A stretch of 64,000 nt of DNA from Bacteroidaceae bacterium (GTDB taxonomy: Bacteria; Bacteroidota; Bacteroidia; Bacteroidales; Bacteroidaceae), in NCBI GenBank assembly GCA_017427185.1, contig JAFRTJ010000030.1, positions 186,001 to 250,000 on the forward strand, written 5' to 3'. Below are positions 35,652 through 44,590 of this stretch, piece after piece. The notes below the pieces were generated by a model. The model was not told the DNA's origin, made no database searches, and saw only the letters and a list, made by a program, of their open reading frames with translations. Numbering within the stretch: position 1 is the first letter of the stretch; the number at the start of each line of letters is the position of its first letter. A program made the position numbers and the translations under genes.

Positions 35652-37283
35652 ATGAAAAGAATACTTCTTATAGCAATCTTCGCCTGTTCCAGCATGATGG
35701 GGATGGCTTGCACAAACCTGATTGTAGGCAAGAAAGCCAGTAAGGACGGCAGCGTCATCGTTTCCTATAGTTGTGACGATTATGGAGCATACGGTTCCAT
35801 GAACTGGTTGCCTGGGGGCAAGCATCAGCCAGGCGAGATGAGAGCCATCTATCACTATGAGAGCAACAATTATTTGGGCGAGATCCCTGAAGCTGCTGAG
35901 ACGTACAGCGTCATAGGTCTGATGAACGAGCACCAGCTTACCATCCATGAGACCACTTTTGGCGGACGCGAGGAACTCACGGATACGCTGACGGGTCTCA
36001 TCGACTATGGAAGTCTGATGTATATCACTCTCCAGCGGGCAAAGACTGCACGCGAGGCAATCTCCGTAATGACCAATCTCGTGAGCGAATACGGTTATGA
36101 ATCAGAGGGTGAGAGTTTCTCCATTTGCGACCCTAATGAAGCATGGATTCTGGAAATGATTGGTAAAGGTCCTGGTCGCAAGGGAGCCGTGTGGGTGGCT
36201 GTAAGAATTCCTGATGACTGCATATCTGGTCACGCCAACCAGAGCCGTATCCGCCAGTTCCCTCTTAAGGACAAGGAGAATTGCATTTACGCAAAGGACG
36301 TCATATCGTTCGCTCGAGAGAAGGGATATTTTCAGGGGGCAGACGAGGATTTCTCCTTTCAGGCAGCCTACAATCCCCTCGACTTTGGAGGAGCACGTTA
36401 TTGCGAGGCTCGCATCTGGAGCTTTTTCAACCGTTGGGCTGACGAGGACATGATGCCTTATCTGTCTTATGCCAAAGGTGAGAACCCCAATAATCCTATG
36501 CCTCTCTACCTTAAACCCAAGCAGAAGCTAAGCGTTCAGGATGTGAAGGACATGATGCGCGACCATTACGAGAACACGCCGCTTGATATCACACATGATA
36601 TCGGAATGGGGCCTTGGGAAATGCCTTACCGTCCCACTCCTCTTAGTTTCGAGGTCGACGGAAAGAAGTATTTCAATGAGCGACCCATTTCTACCCAGCA
36701 GACAGCCAATGTCTATGTCTGCCAGATGCGTTCCTGGCTGCCTGACTATATTGGCGGAATCATGTGGTGGGGCAATGACGATGCAAATATGGTAGCTTTG
36801 ACGCCTGTCTATTGCTGTACAGTGGATGCTCCTTCGCCCTATAACGTCAAGACAGCCGACACGTTCAATTTCAGTTTCCAAAGTGCTTTCTGGGTTTGCA
36901 ATTGGGTGAGCAATATGGTATATTACCGCTATAGTGTGCTTTTCCCTGAGTTGAAAGCTGTTCGCGACCGTTTAGAGAAAGATTACAATTCCTTGCAGGA
37001 ACTGACTGACAAGGAGGCGTCAGGTATGGAAGAAGCAGAGGCAAAGCGCTATCTTTCTGCTTTCAGTCATCGAACCGCACAGGCGATGCTCGACGAGTGG
37101 AACAAACTTGGTCAGTATCTCATCGTGAAGTATAATGATATGGCAATGAAGCGAGTTGGTAAGGATGGCAAGTTCGAGAAGACGGCAGGTGGCAATCAGA
37201 AGCCTCTCATCCGTCCTGGTTATCCAGAATCCTTCCGCCGCAAGATTGTGTCAGAAACAGGCGACCGCTATCGCGTGAAATAA
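35652..37283 (+). CDS. C69-family dipeptidase, secreted
   Basis: The protein has 543 residues, 18 bases after nadC. A signal peptide (MKRILLIAIFACSSMMGMA) is followed directly by CTNLIVGKKASKDGSVIVSYSCDDYG. The cysteine at residue 20 would become the N-terminal nucleophile of an Ntn-hydrolase after cleavage, as in dipeptidase A (C69). Other family blocks are GLMNEHQLTIHETTFGGRE (about 95) and MGKGPGRKGAVWVAVRIPDD (about 176). It probably cleaves dipeptides in the periplasm. Its transcript runs toward a convergent lipoprotein gene, with repeat array D in between. Confidence 0.92.
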   Translation: MKRILLIAIFACSSMMGMACTNLIVGKKASKDGSVIVSYSCDDYGAYGSMNWLPGGKHQPGEMRAIYHYESNNYLGEIPEAAETYSVIGLMNEHQLTIHETTFGGREELTDTLTGLIDYGSLMYITLQRAKTAREAISVMTNLVSEYGYESEGESFSICDPNEAWILEMIGKGPGRKGAVWVAVRIPDDCISGHANQSRIRQFPLKDKENCIYAKDVISFAREKGYFQGADEDFSFQAAYNPLDFGGARYCEARIWSFFNRWADEDMMPYLSYAKGENPNNPMPLYLKPKQKLSVQDVKDMMRDHYENTPLDITHDIGMGPWEMPYRPTPLSFEVDGKKYFNERPISTQQTANVYVCQMRSWLPDYIGGIMWWGNDDANMVALTPVYCCTVDAPSPYNVKTADTFNFSFQSAFWVCNWVSNMVYYRYSVLFPELKAVRDRLEKDYNSLQELTDKEASGMEEAEAKRYLSAFSHRTAQAMLDEWNKLGQYLIVKYNDMAMKRVGKDGKFEKTAGGNQKPLIRPGYPESFRRKIVSETGDRYRVK

Positions 37284-37295
37284 CCTCATTTTCCA

Positions 37296-37321
37296 GGCAA
37301 GATAGACAAAGAAATCTTGCC
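37296..37321. terminator. Stem-loop after the C69 dipeptidase gene
   Basis: GGCAAGAT (37296-37303) pairs perfectly with ATCTTGCC (37314-37321). No T-tract follows, so it is either a processing hairpin or a weak terminator. Its right arm touches the first unit of repeat array D. Confidence 0.5.
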
Positions 37322-37417
37322 ACACGTTCTTATCCAAAACACAACACGTTGAGTTTGCGATTTCAACGTGTTGTGTTTGCAGTTTCAACGTGTTGTGTTT
37401 CGAGTTTCAACACGTTG
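37320..37417. repeat. 22-bp phased CAACRYGTTG array D (5 units)
   Basis: Cores begin at 37320, 37342, 37364, 37386 and 37408, each exactly 22 bases apart. Centres are AC, AC, GT, GT, AC on the plus strand. The first two follow the dipeptidase gene (plus) and the next two the lipoprotein gene (minus); the fifth is an exception. 37337-37352 and 37363-37378 form a perfect 16-bp stem with a 10-base loop. The flanking genes are convergent. Confidence 0.94.
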
Positions 37418-37468
37418 TGTCTATACGAGTAATATTTGCTTACTATAGAGGCTGTTCGTCAAATCTAC

Positions 37469-37930
37469 TTAGTCTTGCTGAATCTCGAATGATTTTGCTT
37501 TGGCGACATTTTCCTTGTCCACTATGAGCAGAATCATGGGACGGAGACTGAAGGACAGTTCCTGCTCGTCGGTTTGAAGCTTATAATGAAGCGTCAGGCA
37601 AGCATTATCCAGTAGCAAATCAGTAGGGTGGATATAGGTTTCATGGTTGGTAACAGGAAGAACGATACCTATGGTGGTCTGCTTGTTGAAATCGATTGGT
37701 GTGGGTTGACCGTTTTTACCCATTACGGCTGCATATCCATAGTATTGCTCGAATTCCTCCAACGTGTTGCAAATGATGGGATTAGTCGTGTCTGGAGCAT
37801 CATTCCTGAAGAAATAGTTGTCTGCTAACTGGTAGGGAACTGAGTCAGTAATGTCTGATTTAGTCGTGCATGAATGCATCATAAGCAGCGAACAAATAGT
37901 CAAAAGGTGCAAAAGATGAGTTGGTTTCAT
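37469..37930 (-). CDS. Hypothetical lipoprotein
   Basis: The protein has 153 residues. The leader LLHLLTICSLLMMHSC ends in a lipobox-like MHSC, so the mature part is probably membrane-anchored. The rest is a small mixed alpha/beta domain with DTTNPIICNTLEEFEQYYGYAAVMG, GIVLPVTNHETYIHPTDLLL and a C-terminal MILLIVDKENVAKAKSFE. I do not recognise the family. The gene carries one perfect copy of the repeat core (CAACGTGTTG at 37760-37769), sense CAACACGTTG, encoding part of CNTLEE. It is convergent with the dipeptidase gene. Confidence 0.7.
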   Translation of the reverse strand: MKPTHLLHLLTICSLLMMHSCTTKSDITDSVPYQLADNYFFRNDAPDTTNPIICNTLEEFEQYYGYAAVMGKNGQPTPIDFNKQTTIGIVLPVTNHETYIHPTDLLLDNACLTLHYKLQTDEQELSFSLRPMILLIVDKENVAKAKSFEIQQD

Positions 37931-38039
37931 ATTTGTGACAGTTTGGAATCAGTAGGATAATTCATTTGAAAAACTTGCTGAAAAGGAAAACCATGAATTC
38001 TCATTACAATCAACAGGGTGGGCTAGGGGGATGAATCTT

Positions 38040-39335
38040 TCATTTCCCTTCCCATGCTCCTTCAGCAAAATCAATCATCCATTTCCAGTCATAGGCTGAA
38101 ATGCCATGTTTCTCGCTGCGACGCACATATCCAAGATATTTGCCGATAGCTTTTGTGTCGTAATCATCTGGCCAATCAACCTTGGGAAGTCCTTTCTTGC
38201 ATAATTTCTCCCATACGGGACTGGCAGCTTGCAGGGCGAGGAATTCCCCTTTCGTATCAAACCAACCTTCATCGAAACCTTCTACCAGCAGAGCTCGAGG
38301 AGCAATGCATGAGAGGAACAAATGCTGGTCGAAAGGCATTGTCTGCTCTTTTCCTGCATATTTCTTCCATGCTTTGCAATACCAGTGTGTGAAGGCTTTT
38401 GTCATGATTGCCACATTTTCTCCATAAAATCTTTTTGCTAAAGGACATCCTCCTCCGCCTGTCTGAACTGGTACTACCACAGGGAAGCGAACGTCGAAAG
38501 CTCCAGCTATAAGAGCAGCTTTCCCCAAGCGTGAATAGCCGGTGAGCAGAACTCGTTTGGAATCGAGGCGAGGGTCTTGCTCTATCATATCCATGCCTCG
38601 CATCAAAGTCCATGCCCAGGCTCCTAATGCAGTTGTATTATCGTCGCGAGAGTTGTCTCGAGGTGCCCATAAATCAAAGATGTTGGTATAGGCCAGTTTG
38701 TCTTGTGCTTCTTCTCCAGTTGGATCTGGAGATATTTCTCCGTAGCATGCTGTTACTACCGCATATCCTTGTGCGATAAGCATGCCGATAGGATAGACGC
38801 TATCGGAGGATTGCCCTGCATAGTAACCACGTGTGGATTCAATTGCTTTGTGGTTGACTGACATTCCCTCCTCATCGCGTATCCATCCATCTGTCAATAG
38901 AATCTCCTTGTCTTCCAGCAAAGTTTGATTGCCATTGTAGTTGAGGAAAATTATTGTTGGGGCAGCTTCTTTTGCGTAGCGGGGAGTGATAATAAGCCAG
39001 TCTACTTTCGGTCCTGTTTTATCACTTCGGAACCACATGCGCACCTGTCTCCTGATTCCATAACCCGCCAAGGTTATTCCTTCCTCCAGTATTTCAGTCG
39101 TAATTGGGCTCTTGGGTGGCATCTGGCCATACATTTCACGTTGGAAGATACCAAGAATCTCCTCCCGTCGCAACTCCCAATCTTTGGCATTGCGAACCTT
39201 TCTTCCATCAACAAATTTCAGAGGATCTTCCAATGTATAAGGCGGTATCTTACTCTCATCATAATTGACTTCCTGTGCCCACATGGGTGCAAATGAGAGC
39301 CACCATGCAATCATAGCAAGAATTGTATTTTTCAT
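38040..39335 (-). CDS. CE15-like glucuronoyl esterase, secreted
   Basis: The protein has 431 residues with a signal peptide (MKNTILAMIAWWLSFAPMWAQ). The alpha/beta hydrolase domain has the nucleophile in VLLTGYSRLGKAAL (about 268), where CE15 enzymes normally show GCSRxG. The DQHLFLSCIAPRALLVEGFDEGWFD block (about 340-365) and a late HGISAYDW supply candidate acid and histidine residues. CE15 enzymes cleave the ester between glucuronic acid side chains of xylan and lignin alcohols. That would fit the xylose and hexuronate genes at the left end. Acetyl-xylan esterase activity is an alternative. It is monocistronic with its own exact-consensus promoter. Confidence 0.85.
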   Translation of the reverse strand: MKNTILAMIAWWLSFAPMWAQEVNYDESKIPPYTLEDPLKFVDGRKVRNAKDWELRREEILGIFQREMYGQMPPKSPITTEILEEGITLAGYGIRRQVRMWFRSDKTGPKVDWLIITPRYAKEAAPTIIFLNYNGNQTLLEDKEILLTDGWIRDEEGMSVNHKAIESTRGYYAGQSSDSVYPIGMLIAQGYAVVTACYGEISPDPTGEEAQDKLAYTNIFDLWAPRDNSRDDNTTALGAWAWTLMRGMDMIEQDPRLDSKRVLLTGYSRLGKAALIAGAFDVRFPVVVPVQTGGGGCPLAKRFYGENVAIMTKAFTHWYCKAWKKYAGKEQTMPFDQHLFLSCIAPRALLVEGFDEGWFDTKGEFLALQAASPVWEKLCKKGLPKVDWPDDYDTKAIGKYLGYVRRSEKHGISAYDWKWMIDFAEGAWEGK

Positions 39336-39390
39336 AATCTTTGTAATTTTTCTTTTTTCTGTAAACTTTTATATGTCCAATCTCTTTCTG

Positions 39391-39422
39391 CAAAAATACA
39401 ACATTAATGAAACGATACCAAA
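39391..39422 (-). promoter_or_regulatory. Promoter of the CE15 esterase gene
   Basis: Minus strand TATTTTTG (39391-39398) with TTTG (39419-39422) after 20 bases. The leader is about 50 bases. Confidence 0.75.
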
Positions 39423-39536
39423 TTTTACGCCCAAAAGTTTGATTTCTCATTACTCACTATCAGTTTTTTATTTGTCTTTATCGTTTTGTGTTGTACTTTT
39501 TATTCTGATCCAGATGCACATGTTGAAAAAAAGTTG

Positions 39537-39544
39537 TACTTTTG
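39537..39544 (+). promoter_or_regulatory. -7 element for the thioesterase gene
   Basis: TACTTTTG matches TAnnTTTG and lies 60 bases upstream of the ATG at 39605. A -33 TTTG at standard spacing is not seen. Confidence 0.5.
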
Positions 39545-39604
39545 CGCTGAGGTAAAAAGTGTTGGACAAGATGTCCTGATAACATAGACATATTACTAAA
39601 ACCA

Positions 39605-40039
39605 ATGGGTGAAAATCAGAAGTACAAGGCGGTGATGCCTGTTCAGTTGAGATTCTCAGACTTTGACCGTTTCGGTCATGTCAACAATGCTGTCTATTTC
39701 AGTTATTCCGACTCAGCTAAGTGCGAGTACATCTATCACGTGATTCCCAATCTTAAGATTGAGAAGACTGGAGTGGTAGTGGTAAGCCTTAAAGCCGATT
39801 TCCAGCATGAAATCCATCGAGAGGAAGTAATCGTTGTGGAAACTGCTGTGACGCGCATAGGTCGCAAAAGTTTCACCATGATGCAACGCGTAATAGATCC
39901 TGAGACGCAAGAAGTAAAATGTATCTGTGAATCAGTACTTGTCTTCTTTGATCTAGAGAACCGTCAAACGATAGTCATCAAACCAGAATGGATTGAGGCA
40001 ATGAATGAATTTGAGGGGCGCGAACTGAGGGACTTGTAA
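39605..40039 (+). CDS. Acyl-CoA thioesterase, 4HBT hot-dog family
   Basis: The protein has 144 residues. The opening VQLRFSDFDRFGHVNNAVYFSYSDSAKCEYI carries the D-x-x-GHVNN-x-Y-x-x-Y active-site pattern of the 4-hydroxybenzoyl-CoA thioesterase (YbgC/FcbC-like) group; the catalytic acid is the aspartate near residue 20. The remaining strands (VVVSLKADFQHEIHREEVIVVETAVTRIG) complete a single hot-dog domain. It hydrolyses acyl-CoA thioesters in the cytoplasm, with chain preference unknown. The MATE gene follows 37 bases downstream and may be co-transcribed. Confidence 0.9.
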   Translation: MGENQKYKAVMPVQLRFSDFDRFGHVNNAVYFSYSDSAKCEYIYHVIPNLKIEKTGVVVVSLKADFQHEIHREEVIVVETAVTRIGRKSFTMMQRVIDPETQEVKCICESVLVFFDLENRQTIVIKPEWIEAMNEFEGRELRDL

Positions 40040-40076
40040 CTTCAGAGGAATTTAGAGACAAACCATACAAAAATAT

Positions 40077-41444
40077 ATGGAATCCATCAATCTGACAGAA
40101 GGTGGCATCATGCGTAATATTGTCAGCTTCTCGCTGCCATATCTTTTGTCATATTTCATGCAGATTCTTTACGGTATGGCTGATCTCTTCATCATTGGTC
40201 AGTATTGTGGAGTAGCAAGCATCACGGCAGTAAGCATCGGTTCGCAAGTGATGCATATGCTGACGGTTGTAATCATTGGATTGGCTATGGGAACAACCAT
40301 TGTCGTCGGCCAGGCAATTGGAGCAAATAATTCAAGGAAAGCATCACTGGCAGTGGGAAATACCATCACGTTGTTCATGTGCTTCTCTGTTTTCCTGACA
40401 ATCATTCTGTTGGCAGGTACGAAGGGAATCGTTGACTTGATAGAAACACCCAGGGAAGCTGTTGATGGTACAGTAAACTATCTTCTGATTTGTTTCGCTG
40501 GTATTCCCTTTATAGTTGCTTACAACATAATCGCAAGTATCTTTCGTGGCTTGGGTGACTCTAAAAGCCCGATGTATTTCATTGCTATTGCCTGTGTGGC
40601 AAACATTTTTTTTGATATTCTTTTCATCGGTTTTCTCCATCTGGATGCTGCAGGAGCAGCTTTAGGCACAACATTGTCTCAGACCTTGAGTGTAATCTTG
40701 TCGTTGGTGATGATTCGTCGTAAAAGATTGATTACTATGATGAAAAGCGATATGAGACCAAGGCAGGAGGCGATGGGAGCAGTACTGAAGATTGGTATCC
40801 CCGTGGCTTTGCAGGATGGATTCATTCAGGTGGCATTCATTGTTATCACGGTAATCGCCAATATGCGTGGATTGACGGATGCAGCTGCAGTTGGTGTGGT
40901 GGAGAAACTCATGGGAGCACTCTTCTTGGTTCCTTCCTCGATGCTTTCAGCCGTAAGTGCTATAGGTGCTCAGAACATAGGTGCAGGCAAATATTGGCGT
41001 GTCCAGCAGACACTATGGAATGCGCTGGCTATTGTCTTGGGTTATGGTTTGGTCATCTCGGTCATCATGCAATTTGCTGCAGATGATGTGATGGCAATTT
41101 TCACAGATGATGCAGGTGTCATCAAGTCTGGAGGAGAATACATTCGCGCCTACATCTGGGACACAGGAGTGGCAGGCATTCATTTCTGCTTCAGCGGCTT
41201 CTTCTGTGCCTACGGTTATTCTATTGTGTCGTTTATCCACAACATGTCAAGCATCCTTTTCCGCGTTCCTCTCTGCTATTTGTTTTCCATCCAAAATCCA
41301 GACAATCTATATCCTATGGGGACAGCTACTCCCATCGGTTCCTTCGTTTCTGTGTTGGTTTGTATTGCAGTTTACTTCTGGTTGAGTAAAAGTGGTAAAC
41401 TGAGGAATGTGTCGAAAGGCGATGGTTTGCCTTCGATGACATGA
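40077..41444 (+). CDS. MATE-family efflux transporter
   Basis: This 455-residue integral membrane protein has 12 predicted helices. The first helix region is IVSFSLPYLLSYFMQILYGMADLFIIGQYCG, followed by AVSIGSQVMHMLTVVIIGLAMGTTIVVGQAIGANNSRKA, typical of the NorM/DinF-type MATE N-lobe. The C-lobe repeats the pattern with MLSAVSAIGAQNIGAGKYWRV. MATE pumps export cationic drugs or metabolites using sodium or proton gradients. The natural substrate is unknown. Its 3' end faces the convergent aromatic amino acid operon, with 39 bases between stops and no clear terminator hairpin. Confidence 0.92.
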   Translation: MESINLTEGGIMRNIVSFSLPYLLSYFMQILYGMADLFIIGQYCGVASITAVSIGSQVMHMLTVVIIGLAMGTTIVVGQAIGANNSRKASLAVGNTITLFMCFSVFLTIILLAGTKGIVDLIETPREAVDGTVNYLLICFAGIPFIVAYNIIASIFRGLGDSKSPMYFIAIACVANIFFDILFIGFLHLDAAGAALGTTLSQTLSVILSLVMIRRKRLITMMKSDMRPRQEAMGAVLKIGIPVALQDGFIQVAFIVITVIANMRGLTDAAAVGVVEKLMGALFLVPSSMLSAVSAIGAQNIGAGKYWRVQQTLWNALAIVLGYGLVISVIMQFAADDVMAIFTDDAGVIKSGGEYIRAYIWDTGVAGIHFCFSGFFCAYGYSIVSFIHNMSSILFRVPLCYLFSIQNPDNLYPMGTATPIGSFVSVLVCIAVYFWLSKSGKLRNVSKGDGLPSMT

Positions 41445-41483
41445 TTCTAAATATGGAAGCCAGTAATCTTGCAGTTCCTTTTT

Positions 41484-42257
41484 TTACTTTATATTCGACC
41501 TGATCTTCATTAAATAGTTATTCAGGGCATTCTCGTCACGATCATCTATAATTTGAATGAGTTCCTTCAGTTCTGCACGAATCTGCTCAACATGGTTTTT
41601 CGTTCTTGGATTGAAGAGAATTTCTCGTAAGAGTGTATCATCTTCAGAAAGAACTCCTCTGGCAATCTTCAGATGCCGCTTGAATGTCGTACCAGGAGCA
41701 TCCTGATGTTTCATCACGGCACTGAAAACGAATGTGCTGACGAAGGGAACTGATAGGCTGTAAGCCATTGCTTCATCATGTTCATCGAAACTGTATTCGT
41801 GGACATTAAGCTCCAGTCGATGATACAAGTCAAGAAAGAAAACACGTCCCAGATAATCTCCCTCGTTGATAACAATAGCATTCTCTGATGAGAGAGCTCC
41901 TAAGTTGGCAAAAGTCGGACCAAACATGGGATGGGTGCTGACATAATGCATACCAGTGGATTCATAGAAGTCCTTTAGTCCAGTTTTCACACTTGAGATG
42001 TCAGAAATGATGCAATCGCTTGGAATATGTGGAATCACTTGCTTGAAAACCTCGATGGTGTACTTCAGGGTGACTGCATTGATTACCAGTTCAGGACGGA
42101 AGGAATCAATTTCATCCAGCGAGGTAAAGCGTTGGATGTTGTATAGGAAACGCATGCGTTTGGGGTCAATTTCATAAACAGCACATTCGTGGTTGAATGA
42201 GAGCAGGTCAGCAAAGAAGGACCCCATTTTGCCAGCTCCAAGAATTAGAATCTTCAT
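41484..42257 (-). CDS. tyrA: Prephenate dehydrogenase
   Basis: The protein has 257 residues. The Rossmann NAD-binding start is KILILGAGKMGSFFADLLSF. SDISSVKTGLKDFY (about 90) and YVSTHPMFGPTFANLG (about 105), with the catalytic histidine, are the TyrA hallmarks. There is no chorismate mutase or ACT domain, so this is the monofunctional form that oxidatively decarboxylates prephenate to 4-hydroxyphenylpyruvate for tyrosine. It is the last gene of the four-gene Phe/Tyr operon, seven bases after the DAHP synthase/chorismate mutase gene. Expression would fall under the leader attenuator upstream of pheA. Confidence 0.94.
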   Translation of the reverse strand: MKILILGAGKMGSFFADLLSFNHECAVYEIDPKRMRFLYNIQRFTSLDEIDSFRPELVINAVTLKYTIEVFKQVIPHIPSDCIISDISSVKTGLKDFYESTGMHYVSTHPMFGPTFANLGALSSENAIVINEGDYLGRVFFLDLYHRLELNVHEYSFDEHDEAMAYSLSVPFVSTFVFSAVMKHQDAPGTTFKRHLKIARGVLSEDDTLLREILFNPRTKNHVEQIRAELKELIQIIDDRDENALNNYLMKIRSNIK

Positions 42258-42263
42258 AGTCGT

Positions 42264-43331
42264 TTATTTGTTTATAATTTCCATCTGTTGACGAACACTT
42301 TCTTCATGAATCGACTCATAGATTTTCTTCACAAAATCAGGACTCATGCCGCACAAGGCTCCTTGAGCTGCGCGTTTATCAAGAATCTCAGAATAGCGAT
42401 AAGTCTGGACGACAGCCATATAATGTTCTTTCTTATACTTTGCTATCTCGCGACTCACACGCATTCTCTTAGTAAGAAGATCCATCAAATGGTCATCCAT
42501 CTCATCTATTTGCTTGCGCAGGCTTGCCAGAGACTCTGTCATCTCTACGTTGTCGCGGATGACAAGACGATCCAAAATGAAATCCAGCACATCGGGAGTT
42601 ACTTGCTGCATAGCATCGCTCCATGCATTGTCTGGTGTGCAATGACTTTCAACCATCAATCCATCGAATCCCATATCCATAGCTTGCTGGCATAAGGGAG
42701 CAATCAAATCGCGCCGTCCTCCAATGTGGCTTGGATCGCATATTATAGGCAAGTAGGGAAAACGCCGATGTAACTCGATGGGAATGTGCCATAGAGGAGT
42801 GTTGCGATACAGTTTCTGATCCACACTGCTGAAACCTCGATGGATGGCAGCAAGACGCTTTACACCAGCTGCATTGATTCTAAGTAGGGCTCCAATCCAA
42901 AGTTCTATATCCGGATTTACGGGATTCTTAACCATTACAGGAACATCAACTCCCCGTAGACTTTCTGCTAACTCCTGTATGGCAAATGGGTTGGTAGTTG
43001 TTCGTGCCCCAATCCATAATATATCTATTCCCGCTTTTAGAGCAGCTTCCACATGTTTTGGGGTGGCAACCTCTGTGGTGATGAGCATTCCTGTCTCTTT
43101 TTTCACCTGAGCCATCCATGGAAGTGCCTTTTCTCCATGTCCTTCAAATCCACCAGGTTTTGTTCGAGGTTTCCAAATTCCTGCACGGAAGATTTTTACT
43201 CCGTTGTTGGCCAAATTCTTGGCAGTCTCCAGTACCTGTTCTTCTGTTTCTGCACTACAGGGACCCGCAATGATCAAAGGTCTCTTATTTTCGATGCCAG
43301 GTAAGTTCAAAGGTTCAATTTTCAGATCCAT
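42264..43331 (-). CDS. Bifunctional DAHP synthase / chorismate mutase
   Basis: The protein has 355 residues with two parts. Residues about 1-255 form a type I-beta DAHP synthase barrel (RPLIIAGPCSAETEEQVLETA, IFRAGIWKPRTKPGGFEG, PIICDPSHIGGRRD, MVESHCTPDNAWSDA), which joins PEP and erythrose 4-phosphate as the first shikimate step. Residues about 265-355 form an AroQ-type chorismate mutase (LRKQIDEMDDHLMDLLTKRMRVSREIAKYKKE). Fusing first-step and branch-point enzymes lets chorismate or prephenate binding to the mutase control DAHP synthase, as known for related enzymes. It lies in the middle of the Phe/Tyr operon. Confidence 0.95.
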   Translation of the reverse strand: MDLKIEPLNLPGIENKRPLIIAGPCSAETEEQVLETAKNLANNGVKIFRAGIWKPRTKPGGFEGHGEKALPWMAQVKKETGMLITTEVATPKHVEAALKAGIDILWIGARTTTNPFAIQELAESLRGVDVPVMVKNPVNPDIELWIGALLRINAAGVKRLAAIHRGFSSVDQKLYRNTPLWHIPIELHRRFPYLPIICDPSHIGGRRDLIAPLCQQAMDMGFDGLMVESHCTPDNAWSDAMQQVTPDVLDFILDRLVIRDNVEMTESLASLRKQIDEMDDHLMDLLTKRMRVSREIAKYKKEHYMAVVQTYRYSEILDKRAAQGALCGMSPDFVKKIYESIHEESVRQQMEIINK

Positions 43332-43402
43332 AATGTATTTTTTTTATTTGTACTTCTTTTTATTGATTTGCACTTGTCTCAAGAGTTTTTTAAGATGGGG
43401 TA

Positions 43403-44590
43403 TCACGTCTTGAAGACTTCTTTAATGCGTCGAAGTGCCTCGCGGAATTTATCTTCCTTTGCACATAGACTGATGCGAATGTATCGCTTTCCATTAGAAC
43501 CAAAGATAAAACCTGGAGCTATGAAGACACGAGCCTCATGAAGTACTCGCTCAGTCAGTTCTTCCACATCAGTATATTTATCAGGAATCCTTCCCCATAA
43601 GAACATTCCTACTTGTTCTGGGTCAAATGAACATCCTAAAGTTCTCATGATTTCCTCAGCATATCGACGTCGAGGGAGATAGGTTTCATAGTTGGATTTG
43701 AGATGCCATTCATCATTGTTGTCATAAGCTTTGACAGCAGCTAACTGCATGGCTCGGAAGGTACCTGAATCAATGTTGCTTTTTACCTTCAGTATCCATT
43801 TTATGAAGTTTCCATTAGTGGCAAGAATTCCTATACGCCATCCTGGCATATTGTGGCTCTTGGACATCGAATTGAATTCAATGCAACATTCTTTGGCACG
43901 AGGAATCTGCAGGATAGACAATTTCTCACCTTTATTTAAAATGAAACTGTAAGGATTGTCATTCACGATAATAATGTTGTGTCGCAGGGCGAAATCCACA
44001 AGCTTTTCAAATGTCTCACGTCGTGCGCGGCCTCCTGTTGGCATGTGAGGATAATTGGTCCACATCAGTTTCACTCGACTTAAATCCATTTTCTCCAGTG
44101 TGTCAAAATCTGGTTGCCAACCATTTTCTTCTTTCAAATCATAGTTGACGATTTCAGCCCCCAGAATTTTACTTAAACTGGTATATGTTGGGTAGCCAGG
44201 ATTGGGTACTAGAACTTCTTCACCAGGATTCACGAAAGTTAATGTAACGTGTAGGATACCTTCTTTACTACCAATCAATGGCTGGATTTCTGTATTTGGA
44301 TCCAGATTCACTCCATACCATCGTTTGTAAAAACCTGCCATTGCATGTCGAAGCTCTGGAGTACCCACAGTGGGTTGGTATCCGTGTGCATCAGCTCGAC
44401 GTGCGGTTTCACACAATACATCGATGGTTTCTTGTGAAGGAGGCATGTCTGGGCTTCCGATAGCTAGTGAGATAATATCCTTTCCTTCTGCATTCATTTG
44501 AGCCACTTCTTTGCCCTTCGTGCTGAAATAGTATTCATTGACAGCTCCCAAACGGTCGGCTGGTCGTATGTTAAATGCTTTGTTGTCCAT
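43403..44590 (-). CDS. Class I/II PLP aminotransferase of the Phe/Tyr operon
   Basis: This 395-residue fold-type I aminotransferase has DIISLAIGSPDMPPSQETI (about 38), YPTYTSLSKILGAEIV (about 128), the VNDNPYSFIL aspartate region (about 210) and the PLP lysine in EFNSMSKSHNMPGWRIG (about 245). The C-terminal RRIKEVF is typical. By position between pheA and the DAHP synthase gene, it should transaminate phenylpyruvate and 4-hydroxyphenylpyruvate to phenylalanine and tyrosine. Homologues are often annotated as aspartate or diaminopimelate aminotransferase, so the substrate rests on context. Its start overlaps pheA by 20 bases. Confidence 0.92.
   Translation of the reverse strand: MDNKAFNIRPADRLGAVNEYYFSTKGKEVAQMNAEGKDIISLAIGSPDMPPSQETIDVLCETARRADAHGYQPTVGTPELRHAMAGFYKRWYGVNLDPNTEIQPLIGSKEGILHVTLTFVNPGEEVLVPNPGYPTYTSLSKILGAEIVNYDLKEENGWQPDFDTLEKMDLSRVKLMWTNYPHMPTGGRARRETFEKLVDFALRHNIIIVNDNPYSFILNKGEKLSILQIPRAKECCIEFNSMSKSHNMPGWRIGILATNGNFIKWILKVKSNIDSGTFRAMQLAAVKAYDNNDEWHLKSNYETYLPRRRYAEEIMRTLGCSFDPEQVGMFLWGRIPDKYTDVEELTERVLHEARVFIAPGFIFGSNGKRYIRISLCAKEDKFREALRRIKEVFKT

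Noticed and set aside
37760..37769. Perfect CAACGTGTTG inside the hypothetical lipoprotein gene as an array member
   Set aside because: It is a lone core within coding sequence, not in phase with array D (offset of 352 from its last unit, which is a multiple of 22 but with no units between), so it is treated as probable coincidence.
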